A DNA stretch of 64,000 nt from Echinarachnius parma (GCA_037951105.1 JBAMJV010001795.1:103098-167097); one strand, 5' to 3'; positions 24,119 through 36,093 are shown, counted from the first letter of the stretch. Translations and numbers: made by a program. The notes: a model not told the origin generated them from the letters alone.

Positions 24119-24385
24119 TACACAAATTGTCGTCCCTGCACAAATTGTCGTCGGCGACAATTTTGGCAGAATGTTGACACCACAAATTGTCGCCTTCTTC
24201 ATGTAGGCTATTTCTTTGTTTTTGGAATTATTTATTATTTGTTTATTAGACTTGTTTATTTTTTTCAATTGAACAAATCATTTACCATAATCCGACCTTC
24301 TGCACAAATTGTCGTCGGTGACAATTTGTGGAGGTGACTGCGACAATTTGTGCTTGTATATAGCTGGCGCCACAAATTGTCGCCA
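24119..24385. repeat. Dispersed CACAAATTGTCGYC motif (7 sites, both strands)
   Basis: The motif occurs near 24121, 24139, 24181, 24303 and 24371 in forward sense and near 24158 and 24319-24350 in reverse sense, sometimes back to back as a hairpin. A 110-bp spacer (cttcatgtaggctatttctt ... accataatccgacc) recurs at 24640-24685 and 25031-25090. Confidence 0.75.
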
Positions 24386-24685
24386 CACCTACGATCCTGT
24401 TCAAAGCCATGAGAGCATACATTTTGGATTAAATGACCATTCTTGACATACGGATACACCTGCGCACCAACATAACACACATTGTTATTTTTTTTTGAAA
24501 ATAATACATTTTCAATTAATTATGCAAGTTTATGCTGAAATCCCCTTTTTGTCTGTAAATCGCTAAATAATCACTAAACATGAATATTCTTGTTGCCTAA
24601 ATTAACCGATTTTGAACCTTATGAATTGCGACAGCTCATATTTTCTTCATGTAGGCTATTTCTTTGTTTTTGGAATGATTTATTA

Positions 24686-25030
24686 TAGGTTTTCCCATTC
24701 ATTTTAACACTTTTGTCATTCAATTTCGTCCCGAGAAGCCGAGAATGTGCCAATGCCAACTTCAATTTCGCAAAAAGTCCATTCAATTTAGTCATTTGTC
24801 ACACATTTTCGTCCAGTACAATTCAAATTCGTCAGTCACAGATGTGTTCAGCAACTGTGACCGACGAATTTGAATTGTAATCGACAAAAATGCGTGACGA
24901 ACGACTAAATTGAATGGACTTTTTGTGAAATTGGTCGACAATAGACGAAATTGAAGTTGGCATTGGCACATTATCGGCTTCTCGGGACGAAATTGAATGA
25001 CAAAATTACGAAAATGAATGGTAAAACCTA
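24686..25030. mobile_element. Foldback MITE (TA target), copy 2
   Basis: This 345-bp copy has ends identical to copy 1 and TA on both sides (24684-24685, 25031-25032). The asymmetric centre reads cagatgtgttcagcaactg, the reverse complement of copy 1, so it is inserted in the other orientation. Its flanks match 24190-24300, where the same sequence is uninterrupted, giving an empty-site control. Confidence 0.93.
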
Positions 25031-25099
25031 TATTTGTTTTTTAGACTTGTTTATTTTTTTCAATGGAATAAATCATTTACCATAATCCAACCATTTTAG

Positions 25100-26297
25100 C
25101 TCAAATTTAAACAATTGCAGTGATTAGAATGAAAAATAATCAAGGTTTAGTGTATTTAAGGAAAAAATCAATTTCCATAGGATTTGTACACAAATCACAA
25201 AATTTAGCGACTTAAATAATAAAAATATTAAAAAAAAACATATATAAAGCCGTTTATTCCGGGGGTTACGCACCCAAAAGTAAAATCAGGTGCGTGCGCA
25301 AGCTATAGAAAGTGACCAGGTACAATAGTTGTGTTGTAGCTTAGCAACTAGGGTAGTGTGAGCCTTTGTTCTATGGATTATTGCAACGTGTGAACTCGCA
25401 TGTCAATGCATTGCCATAACAGTATATTGAACAATCGACGCAGAGCAAGAGATAGCGTGGTATCCCCCGGTTGATTTCGATTTCGAAATGATCGTAAATC
25501 GACCATGTCAATTATTTTGCTAGTTCCTGACCGGATTAAAAAACAACATTTACAGAAAGTATGATATTCTGCTAGAACAATATCTACGAAAGGTGGTATT
25601 GGGTACACGCAGAATGAAAAAGTTTTTTTAATGAAAGAAATTACTCTTCAAACTTATTTTTCTCCACAAGTTTTTATTTGTATGTTTACACATTTTAAAA
25701 CATCAATTTCTACTAGTTGAATACCATATTACAATTCTTATAGTTTAAGCTTAACATTTATGGCAAATTCATGGTCGGAAAATTAATTATATAAGCACAC
25801 AGGGAGAAGGAGAACTAAGCCATGTCGTAGCTCATAATATGCAAGCGGCGCAAACATTATTCATGCATACGACTTGAATACATACAAGCGATTCACAACG
25901 CGGTGCATTCTTACTGCTCTTTGTGCTAAAAAAACGCCACTGTTTTGATGACATCACAAAGTGTGCAAGTTATCACTAGCAGACGATGTCTTATTGCGAA
26001 TCTACAAAACCACTAGTGCATTTATTATTGCCTGCTAAACGTGTATTCTTGCCAAGAAATGGCATTTATTTCATTGCATTTTGTAAATAAGGTTCACCTT
26101 GACTTATACACAGTAATTATTCACTCGGAGACATTTACTGAAATAAAGACAAATTCAATGAAGTAAGTCACACACCGTCCTACTATATCTGCTTGAAAGA
26201 CCCGCCGAAGTCTGGGCACGATTCTATTGACCCATTGTTCAACAGCTGTATGTTGATACGGATGTATGTCGCTGAATTTGCATTTTTTGCGACGTAA
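25100..26297. other. No supported feature
   Basis: AT-rich sequence. A minus-strand frame at 25378-25608 has no recognisable domain. No repeats were noticed. Confidence 0.4.
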
Positions 26298-26299
26298 TA

Positions 26300-26857
26300 T
26301 ACAGGGTGGCCCAACAAAAACGAAACGGAGCACTTCCCAAAATAAGGTAACAAAATGATTATGACCATAGGATAGAGTGTCTTTTCCAATGAAAAGTGAT
26401 ACCAAGAACAGTCATTTTGGTCGTGTAGTTTTTGTTTTAGGGCGCTGTGAGTATCACCATGTCAGGTTCCCTTTTTTTGTCAATTTTTACCAAGTCAGTG
26501 CCTGATAAATGAGACTTACTGCCCGACATACCATTGAACACGCGAGTATCCCGCGCGCCATTGTTAGTGTGCATTCAGCTGTGTGCCGAGCGGTGCCGAG
26601 AGAATGGGCATAAATTGGTCAATAGTATGACGGGCAGTAAGTCTCATTTATCAGACACTGACTTGGTAAACATTTTCAAAAATGGGCACTTGACATGGTC
26701 TCACTCAAAGCGCCCTAAAACAAAAACTACAAGTCCAAAATTACTGTTCTTGGTATCGTTGTTCATTGGAAAGGACACCCTATCCGATATACATAATCAT
26801 GTTGTTTTTTTTTATTTTGGGAAGTGCCCCGTTCCGTTTTTGGGGGGCCACCCTGTA
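26300..26857. mobile_element. Tc1/mariner-type MITE with ~200-bp arms
   Basis: The ends TACAGGGTGGCCCAACAAAA and GGGGGCCACCCTGTA are flanked by TA at 26298-26299 and 26858-26859. Both arms carry the sequence gggcgct(t/g)tgagt...caaaaactac as inverted copies. Reading frames on both strands are shadows of these arms. The right arm is also found at 15195-15540. Confidence 0.9.
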
Positions 26858-26859
26858 TA

Positions 26860-27459
26860 GATTAATATAACTTTATTTAGCACGCTCAAAAGACAGCAAA
26901 GTGCTTTTAAGAGTGAGGCAGAGGAGCAAATAATGACACAAATTCTCCTTAAATAAACAAGGATGATTGAATAGAGTCATGTTAAAAAGGCACTCTACAA
27001 TGTGTTTGTATCGGACATCGTCTGCTAATGATGACTTGCACACTATGTGACGTCACAGTATTTCCGCTGGTTCGTCGGGACTGTTGATGCCATAATACTG
27101 GCTTACGAATTACCACTACTAGTATTTCATAAATGGTAAATCCTCAATAACAATGTTTGGAAACACTTATTTGTAATATTCGTGTTATGGATTATGTATG
27201 AAATATGGAAAAATGAGCTGAATTTTAATTCACAATCAATGAAATTCTACTTTAAGGGGAGGTTTTCAAAGTATTACGCAATTTAGGGATACACATTTTT
27301 AATCTTGCAATACGCCATTTAGGATCCATTTTAGAGGTTGATGATCTCGGGTAGGTAGCACATGTGCATGAGCAACTTGATCAGGGAAACATCAGGGAAA
27401 TACTGAACATAAATATGTCAACATAATTTAACAAATAATTATATGTTTATTTATTTCAG
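26860..27459. other. Probable intron sequence, no feature seen
   Basis: Lies upstream of the first recognised exon. No further exon could be defended here. Confidence 0.4.
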
Positions 27460-27510
27460 ATGATCAAAAGAGAATAGGAGATCTGGAAAGACAATTATAT
27501 GCTGATAAAG
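27460..27510 (+). CDS. Coiled-coil host gene, exon A (internal)
   Basis: The acceptor tttatttatttcag ends at 27459 and the donor G|gtaactga starts at 27511. The 51-nt exon begins with the last two bases of a split codon and encodes DQKRIGDLERQLYADK, ending in phase 1. The other two frames contain stops, and this one has the heptad-like spacing of Ile/Leu among charged residues expected of a coiled coil. It joins in phase to the exon at 29353. Upstream exons must exist but could not be found in the window. The gene family is not recognised. Confidence 0.75.
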
Positions 27511-29352
27511 GTAACTGATATAAAGTATTATTATCTTAAATGTTAGGGGGTTTAAACTTGTCTTTGTGCTTGTTTAGTTTCATGTTCTTGTGCGCGTGTT
27601 GCCGTGATGGTTTTAAACAAGAATTACGATTAGTCTTGATTTTTTACAACAACATGTGATGTGATTAAAATATATAAAATAACATGCACTTGTGAAGATG
27701 GTACTCAATTGTTGTCTTTTAAATCAAGTTTCGGTTCGGGTTAACAAATTAATGAACGTTATCCTCTATTCATATGCAAACATAAAGTCTAGCTCATAGT
27801 TCAACACCAATATGACTTTGTATATTCACTCAAAAGCGATATTTAATCACTGAAAATAATATGATAAATAAATTAAGCGTTCATTGTTACCTGACATGCC
27901 TGATAAGTAAATAAAATAGTTATGTCACTAGGTTTATAGTGAGAGTCAATATAGGGCCTACATTTTCTATCCTAGCAGAATCTTCTTCAGAGGCAAAATG
28001 ACGATGTCATAAAGATTACCTTATACTACAGTATTATAGACATATTTTAGACACACAGCTGGAAAAAAGGGGCGGAGAAATGGAACAGTACAAAATTGCG
28101 AGGCATGCAGTGAGTGGCCAATCAAACTTGGCTGGGATTAGAAGGGATAGACACAAATCATTTGTGTTTTTTAACACGGGACAAGGGAGTGGAAGGGGGT
28201 ATGGGTACAAGTTCAAAGGAAGAAGTATAGATACCCTAAAACCAAAAGACCATGTAGGAACGTACTGAGGAATTAATAGGGAACGGGCAAAGGCAAATGA
28301 ACAATGGGAGTTGTGAAGGGCATGATTCATTATGGCCCCCCTTAACCCTCAATAGCCCGGGGGGGGGGGGGGGGCTAAATTAACCCCCACCCCCCGACAT
28401 TTTTCGCAATAATTTTGTAACGCAAAACAATCTTGCGCTGAAATTTCATGACTCTTTTCTTTCACATCTAGCGCATATTTTAAGACCCTATTTGCGAAAA
28501 TCGGGGTACGGTTGCAGAGAAATAGCACATATGCGTGACCAACGTCACAAAAAATGGCGGTTTATGTACAATGTATGGGTTTTACAAGAAGTGTTGTCAG
28601 AAGAATGTTTTTTTTCTGTTTTTCCTCAGATAACATCCCGTTTGGCCATCATCAACTATTTTACAAAACAAAACAATGAAAAACAAAAGATTTAAAAACA
28701 AGGAAACGCATGAGAAATTAAAAACAAAGAAATACATAAGAATTCAGAATTTCGAGAAAAATTTGCATATTTGCATAATTAATTATAAATATGGAATTTA
28801 AATACATGGCATTAATTTGACTAAGCTATCTTTTAGATTATATTACAAGCTACAAACATGCCAAATGTGATTGCATTTTCTCCATAAATGCGGAAAAATG
28901 AGAATTCCAAAAAATAAGAATAACAATAGATATATCATTTTGACAATGCATTCTTGTAAAATACATGATAGGACACAGACACGCCAAGTTTGGTCAAAAT
29001 CGGTAGATAAATGGCCGAGATCTGAGGGGAGGGGCGAATTAAATAATGTAGGCGGTTTCTTGGCCAAATTTGTATAATCCCATATTAGTAATAAGGGCGT
29101 ACATTTCATTTTTAGGGGGTGGGGCGTTTCCCACTACTGTCATTCACCCTTTAACAAATCATTTGTTTTTAACTATTAGTCCTTTATTGCCGTAACATAA
29201 AGACAAAACGCGCTATTGTTTAACTTGAATTAAGTGTCTCGTATGAGGCAAAACCATAATTTGTATAATACACTATGCCATATGGATCGCTTTTATAAAA
29301 TCTTTTCATTCATGTTTTTTTTTTTTTTTTTTCATTTTGTCTGATCAATTAG
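27511..29352 (+). other. Intron between exons A and B
   Basis: It contains a G run at 28359-28375 and, near 29095-29150, a right-end fragment of the TTAA MITE family T3. A pyrimidine run of about 18 T at 29317-29332 leads into the acceptor. Short frames (for example 28492-28695, 28843-29109) have no recognisable content. Confidence 0.6.
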
Positions 29353-29394
29353 AGGCCAAAATACAAGAGCAGATAGATGACATCAAAGAACTAA
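29353..29394 (+). CDS. Coiled-coil host gene, exon B (internal)
   Basis: The acceptor is tttcattttgtctgatcaattag and the donor is CTAA|gtaagaag. The 42-nt exon completes a Glu codon from exon A and continues AKIQEQIDDIKEL, again ending in phase 1. The match of phase and of coiled-coil character on both sides is the evidence; a 14-residue exon alone would prove nothing. Confidence 0.75.
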
Positions 29395-29509
29395 GTAAGA
29401 AGACGTCTATCCAGTGGTTATGCCACATTTTTACTGTTGATAAGTTCCTTGGGTGATTTGAATTTGGGATCAGGTTTTGGTAGATTGCATGACGTACGGT
29501 ATGTAGTGA

Positions 29510-30125
29510 ATACGACTGCTATTCAAAATGACCGCTATTCATAATGCAATATTTCCCTATACTGAAGGACCGCTATTCATAAAACGAAAAAAGGCTTGTT
29601 ATTCATAAAGGCATCCAAAACATTATTCATAATGATGGGGAAATGTCAATACTAATAATCACGCTAAGGGTCACTATATACTCGTAAGGGTCGCTATTCA
29701 TAATACGAAATCATGGTCGCTATATAATCATGAAGAAGGTGCGCTATTTATAATTCATTTAGGGGGTCCCTACTCATAAGGGTTGCTATTAATAAACCTA
29801 AGAATTGTCGCTGTTTATAATACGAAATCAGGTTTGATATTTATTAAATGATAATAGGCGACACTCTTCATACATTATACCTACCCTGTGTTTTATTATG
29901 AATAGCGATCATCTTATTTATAATTTAAATAGCGACCCTTATTTCGTATAATAAATATCGACCCCTTCTAATATTATGACGATATAGCGACTCTGATTTG
30001 TATTATGAATAGCGACCCTCTTCTTACTTTAGGAATATCGACCCTTATTTCGTATTATAAATAACGACCCTTTTCTTACATTATGAATAGTGACCCTCAA
30101 TGTGAATTATGAATAGCGACCACTG
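29510..30125. repeat. Inverted array of GGTCGCTATTCATAA units, copy 1
   Basis: About ten degenerate units in the sense cgctattcataa (29518-29840) are followed by about nine in the opposite sense, ttatgaatagcgaccc (29885-30120), with a spacing of 25-35 bp. The whole is a large imperfect foldback. It lies in the intron just after exon B. A second array of the same type is at 41175-41985. Confidence 0.9.
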
Positions 30126-30216
30126 ATCTGAACCTGCTATTAAAATATATAATAATGTCCTTAAAGGTGCACCTGTAAAGTGTCAGATATTGCCCAAAAT
30201 GACATTTGAGACTTAA

Positions 30217-30942
30217 AGGTATGGTGACAAGAAAACTGCCTCAAAATTGTGTTTTACTGTATCTAAGGTAGATTTTCATGAAGATTACTAATAAAAACAT
30301 ATTTTCCACGTGGGAAAGCCCGGTAAAATAAAAAAAATCAACTTGAAAATTCACTTTCGGAACCCCCGTAAAAAAACTGAGTCCGGGCGAGAAAAAAAAT
30401 GACGTCATCTTTGTGACGTCACATGCAGACAATCGCAGTTTAGCTCGGTCATAGACGTACACGGTGTGTGCAATACTCACGTTGACAGAGAGATATTATT
30501 TCCATTTGTTTCAATATTTGCCAACATTTGTTTCAGTTTATATCATGGACGATATATACACTCAGAGGTGTAGCTGCATCCTGATACAATTCATTTTTTA
30601 GCAATTCTTAGGCATTTTCAGTTAAGCCTCAATTTATAAGCAAAAACGAGTTTGTTTTTCTAGCAAGTCATAGGCTCTGCATGTAAATCATGCACGTTCC
30701 TGCACGTTGCGGTCTGCTTGTGATGTCATGATCCGGGTTGCACGTGCGCACATTCCCGCTCTGCTATAAAAAACTTTTTTAGGAGCATAGAACGCCGATG
30801 CGAAATAAAGCAAAAAGGTTGCATGAAATTTACCTTTTTTGCCCAACTTAAGGATTTCATTGAAAAAAAGAGTGTGGTATATCAATAAAGGCACATATTA
30901 AAAGCTATAAACCTGAATCAAAGCCGGGATTTCCCCCCTCCT
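30217..30942 (+). mobile_element. TTAA-flanked element family T2, short copy
   Basis: It is flanked by TTAA at 30213-30216 and 30943-30946 and matches both ends of 8123-10021 (aggtatggtgacaagaaaac left; gcataaagccgggatt-type right). It carries paired TGACGTCA sites near 30399 and 30414. The 1.1-kb centre of the longer copy is missing, as in an internal-deletion derivative. Confidence 0.8.
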
Positions 30943-31127
30943 TTAAACCCTGTACCATAATCATTGTAAGATATGTCCGAATGATGTGTGATAGTTTCAT
31001 CGCAAAAGAACACTGTTTTCCTGGTTAAAAAGGCAAAATGCGTCAGCGCTTAAAACGAATTACTGTATGACATTTATGAGGCTTGAGACCGTTCATTGAA
31101 GAGGTGAATGATAGATATCGTCATACT

Positions 31128-31256
31128 AAAGGGGCATTTGAAAAAAAATAACCCTATTTTATTCTTCTCTTACCATAAGCTAAACAACAAGGTAGAAAAA
31201 GAACGAGGAAGCTCCAAGTAATGTTCATGGAGTTAGACACTTTACAGGCATCCCTT
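31128..31256 (+). mobile_element. Short interspersed repeat S1, copy 2
   Basis: It begins taaaggggcatttgaaaaaa, ends ttacaggcatcccttta, and contains cttaccataagctaaacaac. It matches 12219-12352 and 60294-60430. Confidence 0.7.
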
Positions 31257-31257
31257 T

Positions 31258-31882
31258 AATTATGTCAGAATCAACCAATCAGCTTATCGAAAATGTTATA
31301 GTACTGAGACAGCACTCCTTAGAATTAAAAGTGATCTCTTAATGTCAATGAATGACCAGAAGATTAGCCTATTGCTCTTACTTGATTTGAGCGGCGCTTT
31401 TGATACTATTGACCATCTGCGGGTGGCGTATGTTACAAACTTTGAAAACCCACTTTTAGATTAATGGTAAAGTTCTTGCATGGATTGAATCATGCTTGGC
31501 TGATAGAAAACAGACAGTTGAAATGGATGATATTGAATCTGATGTGTTCGAGGTACCTTTCGGTGTCCCTCAAGGGTCACGTTTAAGCCCCCTGTTGTTT
31601 ACGTTGTATACAAGCAGACTCCTCACAAATATTCAAAAGGAGTTCCCTACTATTACCTGCCATTGCTACGCAGATGACACACAAGTATATTTGTCATTTT
31701 GTCATAACACACCAAATGAAGAATATTGTATTAGTGTTTTAGAAACATGCATTGAGTACATTAGAACCTGGATGTTACAAAATAAACTGATGTTGAATGA
31801 TACGAAAACGGAACTATTAGTCACTGGTACTCCACGGCAGTCGGCAGGTATCTAAGTTCAAGTCAAATGGTATATCAGTAGG
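31258..31882 (+). pseudogene. CR1-like retrotransposon RT, part 1 of 2
   Basis: Catalytic reverse-transcriptase motifs are present in order: motif A LLLLDLSGAFDTIDH (near 31377), motif B GVPQGSRLSPLLF (near 31563), the catalytic YADDTQVY (31669-31692) and NKLMLNDTKTELLVTG (near 31783). There are frameshifts near 31430 and 31850. The frame is interrupted at 31882 by the 4.2-kb element and continues at 36094. The 5' end is missing, so the copy cannot move by itself. Confidence 0.92.
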
Positions 31883-33070
31883 TACCCAGGGGGCAAAGGG
31901 GGTTTGTCAGCTTTTGCCTGTTGTAAAAGGTTGGCCACCAGAAATGGCTTCTAGGACCTTCTAGGATCACAACCTAGGTGGACAACCTCGCGGACAAGCT
32001 GCTCGAAGCCCACAGAATGAGTTTTAAGAAAAATCACCCCTACTGTAGCTATATGGTGGGTTTAGGCCTTAGGGGTCATGAAGTCCCGATCTCACATTGT
32101 TCATGATTACACCACGATGCTTAATAATCTCTGCTTGTCAATTCATGGACGTCATCCTTAGATTCCTGCGCATCATATAATACCAAATTTGAGCATATTG
32201 CATATTTGGTTGTTGTGAAAAATGTTGTTAAAGCGTGATGCGTCACACACGGAAGTGACATTTTTAATGGAGCGTTTATGTATAAAAAGCAAATATAGTA
32301 CCAATAATTACAAACAATGATATATTTTGATCAGTACAAACTAAATGTGCATCAAAATAACTTTATATATATGTTAACCATGAAATAAACTGGTTAAAAA
32401 CACTAAACAATAACATAAGCAATAAAAACAAAGAAATACATAAGAATTTGAATCAGTTCATGTAATTATTTCTTTAGATCTCTTCAAAATTACATTCACT
32501 GATACAAAAATGCATCAAAACATAATACATTAACTTTGTTAGTGTTCCATGAATCAGAAACATTAAGAGTTGTGGTGTAGGGAGGGTGGGGGCCCGGTGG
32601 GGGGGGGGGGGGGGGGGGGGGGGCATGACCATGCCTTATTGTTAGTGGACTCCACAACAGTATTAAAATGATCACCATTGGTATTATGATGGATTTAGTG
32701 TGGTCAGGAGACTAAATAAATAGTCAGATTACAGGATATTATTACAGCCGTGGATCGTTTTAACAAAATATACCCAACAATGCTTTCTATGACCTACGAT
32801 AACAACCAGGTTGGACAATTTAACTGCTGAAAGTATGAAGTGAAAATTGAAAAGTGCCCTTTCTATTATACATGTATACTAAACATACTTTCTGAGATAC
32901 GCATACATATTTTGAATGAGAGAACCAGTTATAAAACAGAAGTCCATTATTGCAGATAATAATATCTACCAAGCCAAACAAACAAATACATGCAAAACAT
33001 CAAATGTAAATTGTAGTTTCGGCAAAACATGGTATTATCGCTTTCTGTGAATGATCTTTTCATTTTCTGA

Positions 33071-33370
33071 CTCGCTAACTGATATCACAGATTTCCGCGA
33101 ATTTTCTATTCATTTCTTAAGTCACCAGCTGCTATCACTGATATCCACGAATGTTCTATTCATTTTCTAAGTCACCAGCTGCTATCACTGATATCCGCGA
33201 ATGTTCTATTCATTTTCTAAGTCACCAGCTGCTATCACTGACATCTGCGAATGTTTTATTCATTTTCTAAGTCACCAGCTGCTATCACTGATATCCGCGA
33301 ATGAGTCACCAGCTGCAATCTCTGCTTTTCGCGAATGTTCTATTCATTTTCTGAGTGACTGCTGCTATCA
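33071..33370 (+). repeat. 50-bp tandem repeat at inner edge of left arm
   Basis: Five to six units contain gtcaccagctgctatcactg at 33121, 33171, 33221, 33271 and, shortened, 33305. The right arm carries about three inverted units at 34811-34950. The copy-number difference shows ongoing slippage or exchange within otherwise matching arms. Confidence 0.95.
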
Positions 33371-34010
33371 CTGCTTTCCATTATAGCAGTGCACTGCACC
33401 CTTCTGCACTTGGTTTTTATGCCCTGACAACGGCAGCCTATGTAGCATGGAACCGCCTTCTTTGAGCAAGAACAGTTCTTCTAGCATCCCCTGACACATC
33501 CACACGATAGTGTCTTTTCCATCGATTCAGGCCAGGCTTGTTGTGTAGATGGCACTGGAATTGGTTTCCCATCAGTCAAGGACCATCCGAACTCTGTACA
33601 CGATGGAATGTTTGGCTTGGCGATGTGCGCATTCTTGTCAATGATGGTCGCATGAGCAGCTCTATTTAGGTGCAAGAGGAAAGCATCTTCTGTGGGAGAC
33701 AGCAGCTTCAGGATAGTTGACTTGTTGTTCAAGAACTTGTAGGCTCTCAATTTTTCAAGATCAGAATCTTGATCAAATTGGTCGCTTTTGGTGGTGTACA
33801 CATCTATGGTCAGTTCTCGTGCCTGGGTGATGAGGTCGCCTGTTATGGCATTTGATTGGTTGTCACCATAGTCTACCACTGCAGGTGTGTTTCGTTTCAT
33901 GCTGCTCTAGAGCCATGCTTTCTTGCCGCTGAAGCATGGGTAGCTAGTGGTATCTCTGCCACTCAGACTGCGCATGACACATATTATTGTTAGTGGTGGA
34001 CAACTCTACA
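33370..34010 (-). pseudogene. C-terminal half of transposon protein, XPG/Cys-rich type
   Basis: Read on the minus strand from about 34010, the frame gives SLSGRDTTSY, then KRNTPAVVDYGD (33900), EFGWSLTDGKPIPVP near 33600, and a cysteine-rich tail (CGCVRGC, then after a TAG stop NCSCSKKAVPC and CRCQGIKTKC) down to about 33375. The order DTTS - RNTPA - W.L.DG - Cys cluster follows the C-terminal half of invertebrate proteins with an EADTR motif. There are in-frame stops near 33480 and 33905, so it is broken. It reads outward towards the left arm, opposite to its other half. Confidence 0.7.
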
Positions 34011-34056
34011 TTTTTGATTTCATAGGGAACATGATTGCAGTAATAGTCCTCCATCT

Positions 34057-34812
34057 TTGTTCAAGGAAGACGGCAGTATGAGAAGTGGTACCAATGCTAG
34101 CCTGGTGAAGGTCTTAAAAGAGGAAACCAAAGTGACATGTGTTTCCGATTTGCCTCAGGATGACAACAAAACAGCAGTTGTTGTTGATGCAATGTGTGCC
34201 ATACGGCGCTGGTCATTTCACAAAGGGGAAACATTTGAAGAAATCGCCGAACGGTACACAAATCTGTTGCTGTTGGTACCGAGATCATACACTTTTGTTG
34301 CGACAGATACATTTGAGCCAGCCTGAAGTCTGCTGAGCAGGAACAGAGGTATACCCGATCCAAATTAGCCAAGGTATATGAAGTCAGTGGGCAGTACACA
34401 GCTCCTGATCGACATGAGTTTGTCTCTGTATCAGCAAACAAGGCGAGCCTTCTGAGCTTCCTGTGTGAAAGGTGGTGTGAGAATGAACAGCGTGAACCTT
34501 CTCCTGGCCTAACTCATCTGTACCTTGGTGGCGGATTCAAAGAAGAAATAAAAAGTGTGCTCCTCACCATCACAGGAGGATCTGTGGTGGAAGTTCCAGC
34601 CCTTGAATCTACACAACAGGAGGCTGATACACGGGTCATACTCCACACACTCTACAGTCTCAAGAATGATGGAGTCGACAGCGTTGTCATACATACCACG
34701 GTGCAACAAATTTCACGGATCTCTCAGAGATGTGGTTGAGGACAGCCCATAATGCATACCAACCTATCCATAATATGATTGTAGCACTGGGGCCATCACA
34801 GAAAATGAATAT
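34057..34812 (+). pseudogene. N-terminal/central half of transposon protein, XPG/PIN-like
   Basis: Plus-strand reading gives VVVDAMCAIRRW (34165-34215), with an Asp in the position of the first PIN/XPG acidic residue, then FEEIAERYTNL, an Arg/Ser-rich stretch after a frame change near 34325, GGGFKEEIKSVLLTI (near 34530), the signature QQEADTRVILH (34614-34650) and IHNMIVALGPSQKMNI (near 34760). EADTR resembles the conserved acidic XPG-I motif, which suggests a nuclease fold; this is inference. At least two frameshifts are present. The text stops exactly where the right arm's tandem repeats begin, and its continuation is the minus-strand piece at 33370-34010. Confidence 0.7.
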
Positions 34813-36093
34813 AACATTCACGGATATCAATGATAGCAGCTGGTGACTAAGACAACGAATAGAACATTTGCGGATATCAGTGATAGCAGCTGGTGACTTA
34901 AGAAATGAATAGAAAATTCGCGGAAATCTGTGATATCAGTTGGCGAGTCAGAAATTAAAAAGATTATTCACAGAAAGCGATAATACCATGTTTTGCCGAA
35001 ACTGTTTTGTATGTATTTGTTCATTTGGCTTGGTACATATTATTATCTGCAATAATGGACTTTTGTTTTATAACTGGTTCTCTCATTCAAAATATGTATG
35101 CGTATCTCAGAAAGTAGGGTTAGTATACATGTATAGAAAGGGCACTTTTTCAATTTGGGTAAACATTTCACAACAATCCACGGCTGTAATAGTATCCTGT
35201 AATCTGAGCTCAAAAATATTAAACACAACTACAAATAGAGACTATTTATTTAGTCTCCTGACCACACTAAATCCATCATAATACTAAAATGGTAATCATT
35301 TTAATACTGGTGTGGAGTCCACTGACAATAAGGCTTTGTCATGCCCCCCCCCCCACCCCCCACCGGACCCCCACCCTCCCTACTCCACAACTCGTATTGT
35401 GTCTGATTCATGGCACACTAACAAAGTAAATTTATTATGTTTTGATTCATTTTTGTATCAGTGAATGTAATTTGGAAGAGATCTAAAGAAATAATTACAT
35501 GAACAGATTCAAATTCTTATGTATTTCTTTGCCTGTATTGCTTATGTTCTTTATTGTTTAGTGTTTTTAAATAGTTTATTTCATGGTAAACATATATCTA
35601 AAGTTATTTTGATGCACATTTAGTTTGTACAGATCAAAATATATCATTGTTTTTAATTATTGGTACTATATTTGCTTTTTATACATAACCGCTCCATTAA
35701 AAATGTCACTTCCGTGTGTGACGCATCACGCTTTAACAACATTTTTCACAACAACCAAATATGCAATATGCTCAAATTTGGTATCACATGATGCGCAGGA
35801 ATCTAAGGAAGACGTCCATTAATTTACAAGCAGATATCATCAAGCATCGTGGTGTAACCATGAAAAATGTGAGATCGGGACTTCATGACCCCTAAGGCCT
35901 AAACCCACCATATAGCTACAGTAAGGGTGATTTTCTTAAAACTCATTCTGTGGGCTTCGAGCAGCTTGTCCGCGAGGTTGTCCACCTAGATTGTGTTCCT
36001 AGAAGGTCCTAGAAGCCATTTCTGGCCACCAACCTTTTACAACAGGCAAAAGCTGATATCCGAAAAAAATGGGTTTTTGCCCCCTGGGTAAGG

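Larger units (their letters stand above)
31883..36090. mobile_element. 4.2-kb DNA transposon with ~1.2-kb terminal inverted repeats
   Basis: The termini TACCCAGGGGGCAAA (31883-31897) and TTTGCCCCCTGGGTA (36076-36090) are exact inverted repeats, flanked by a 3-bp duplication AGG (31880-31882, 36091-36093). Dropping the element and one AGG restores the expected retrotransposon sequence. The arms (31883 to about 33190 and about 34811 to 36090) stay highly similar over their whole length, both ending inside in 50-bp tandem repeats. The centre holds two oppositely oriented pieces of one protein (33370-34010 minus, 34057-34812 plus). A 3-bp duplication together with an XPG/PIN-like and cysteine-rich protein fits what I recall of the Academ superfamily; that assignment is inference. 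Confidence 0.85.

Noticed and set aside
25542-25590. Possible exon between ttacag and gtggta upstream of exon A
   Set aside because: The donor is weak, the phase gives no coiled-coil continuity and nothing else supports it.
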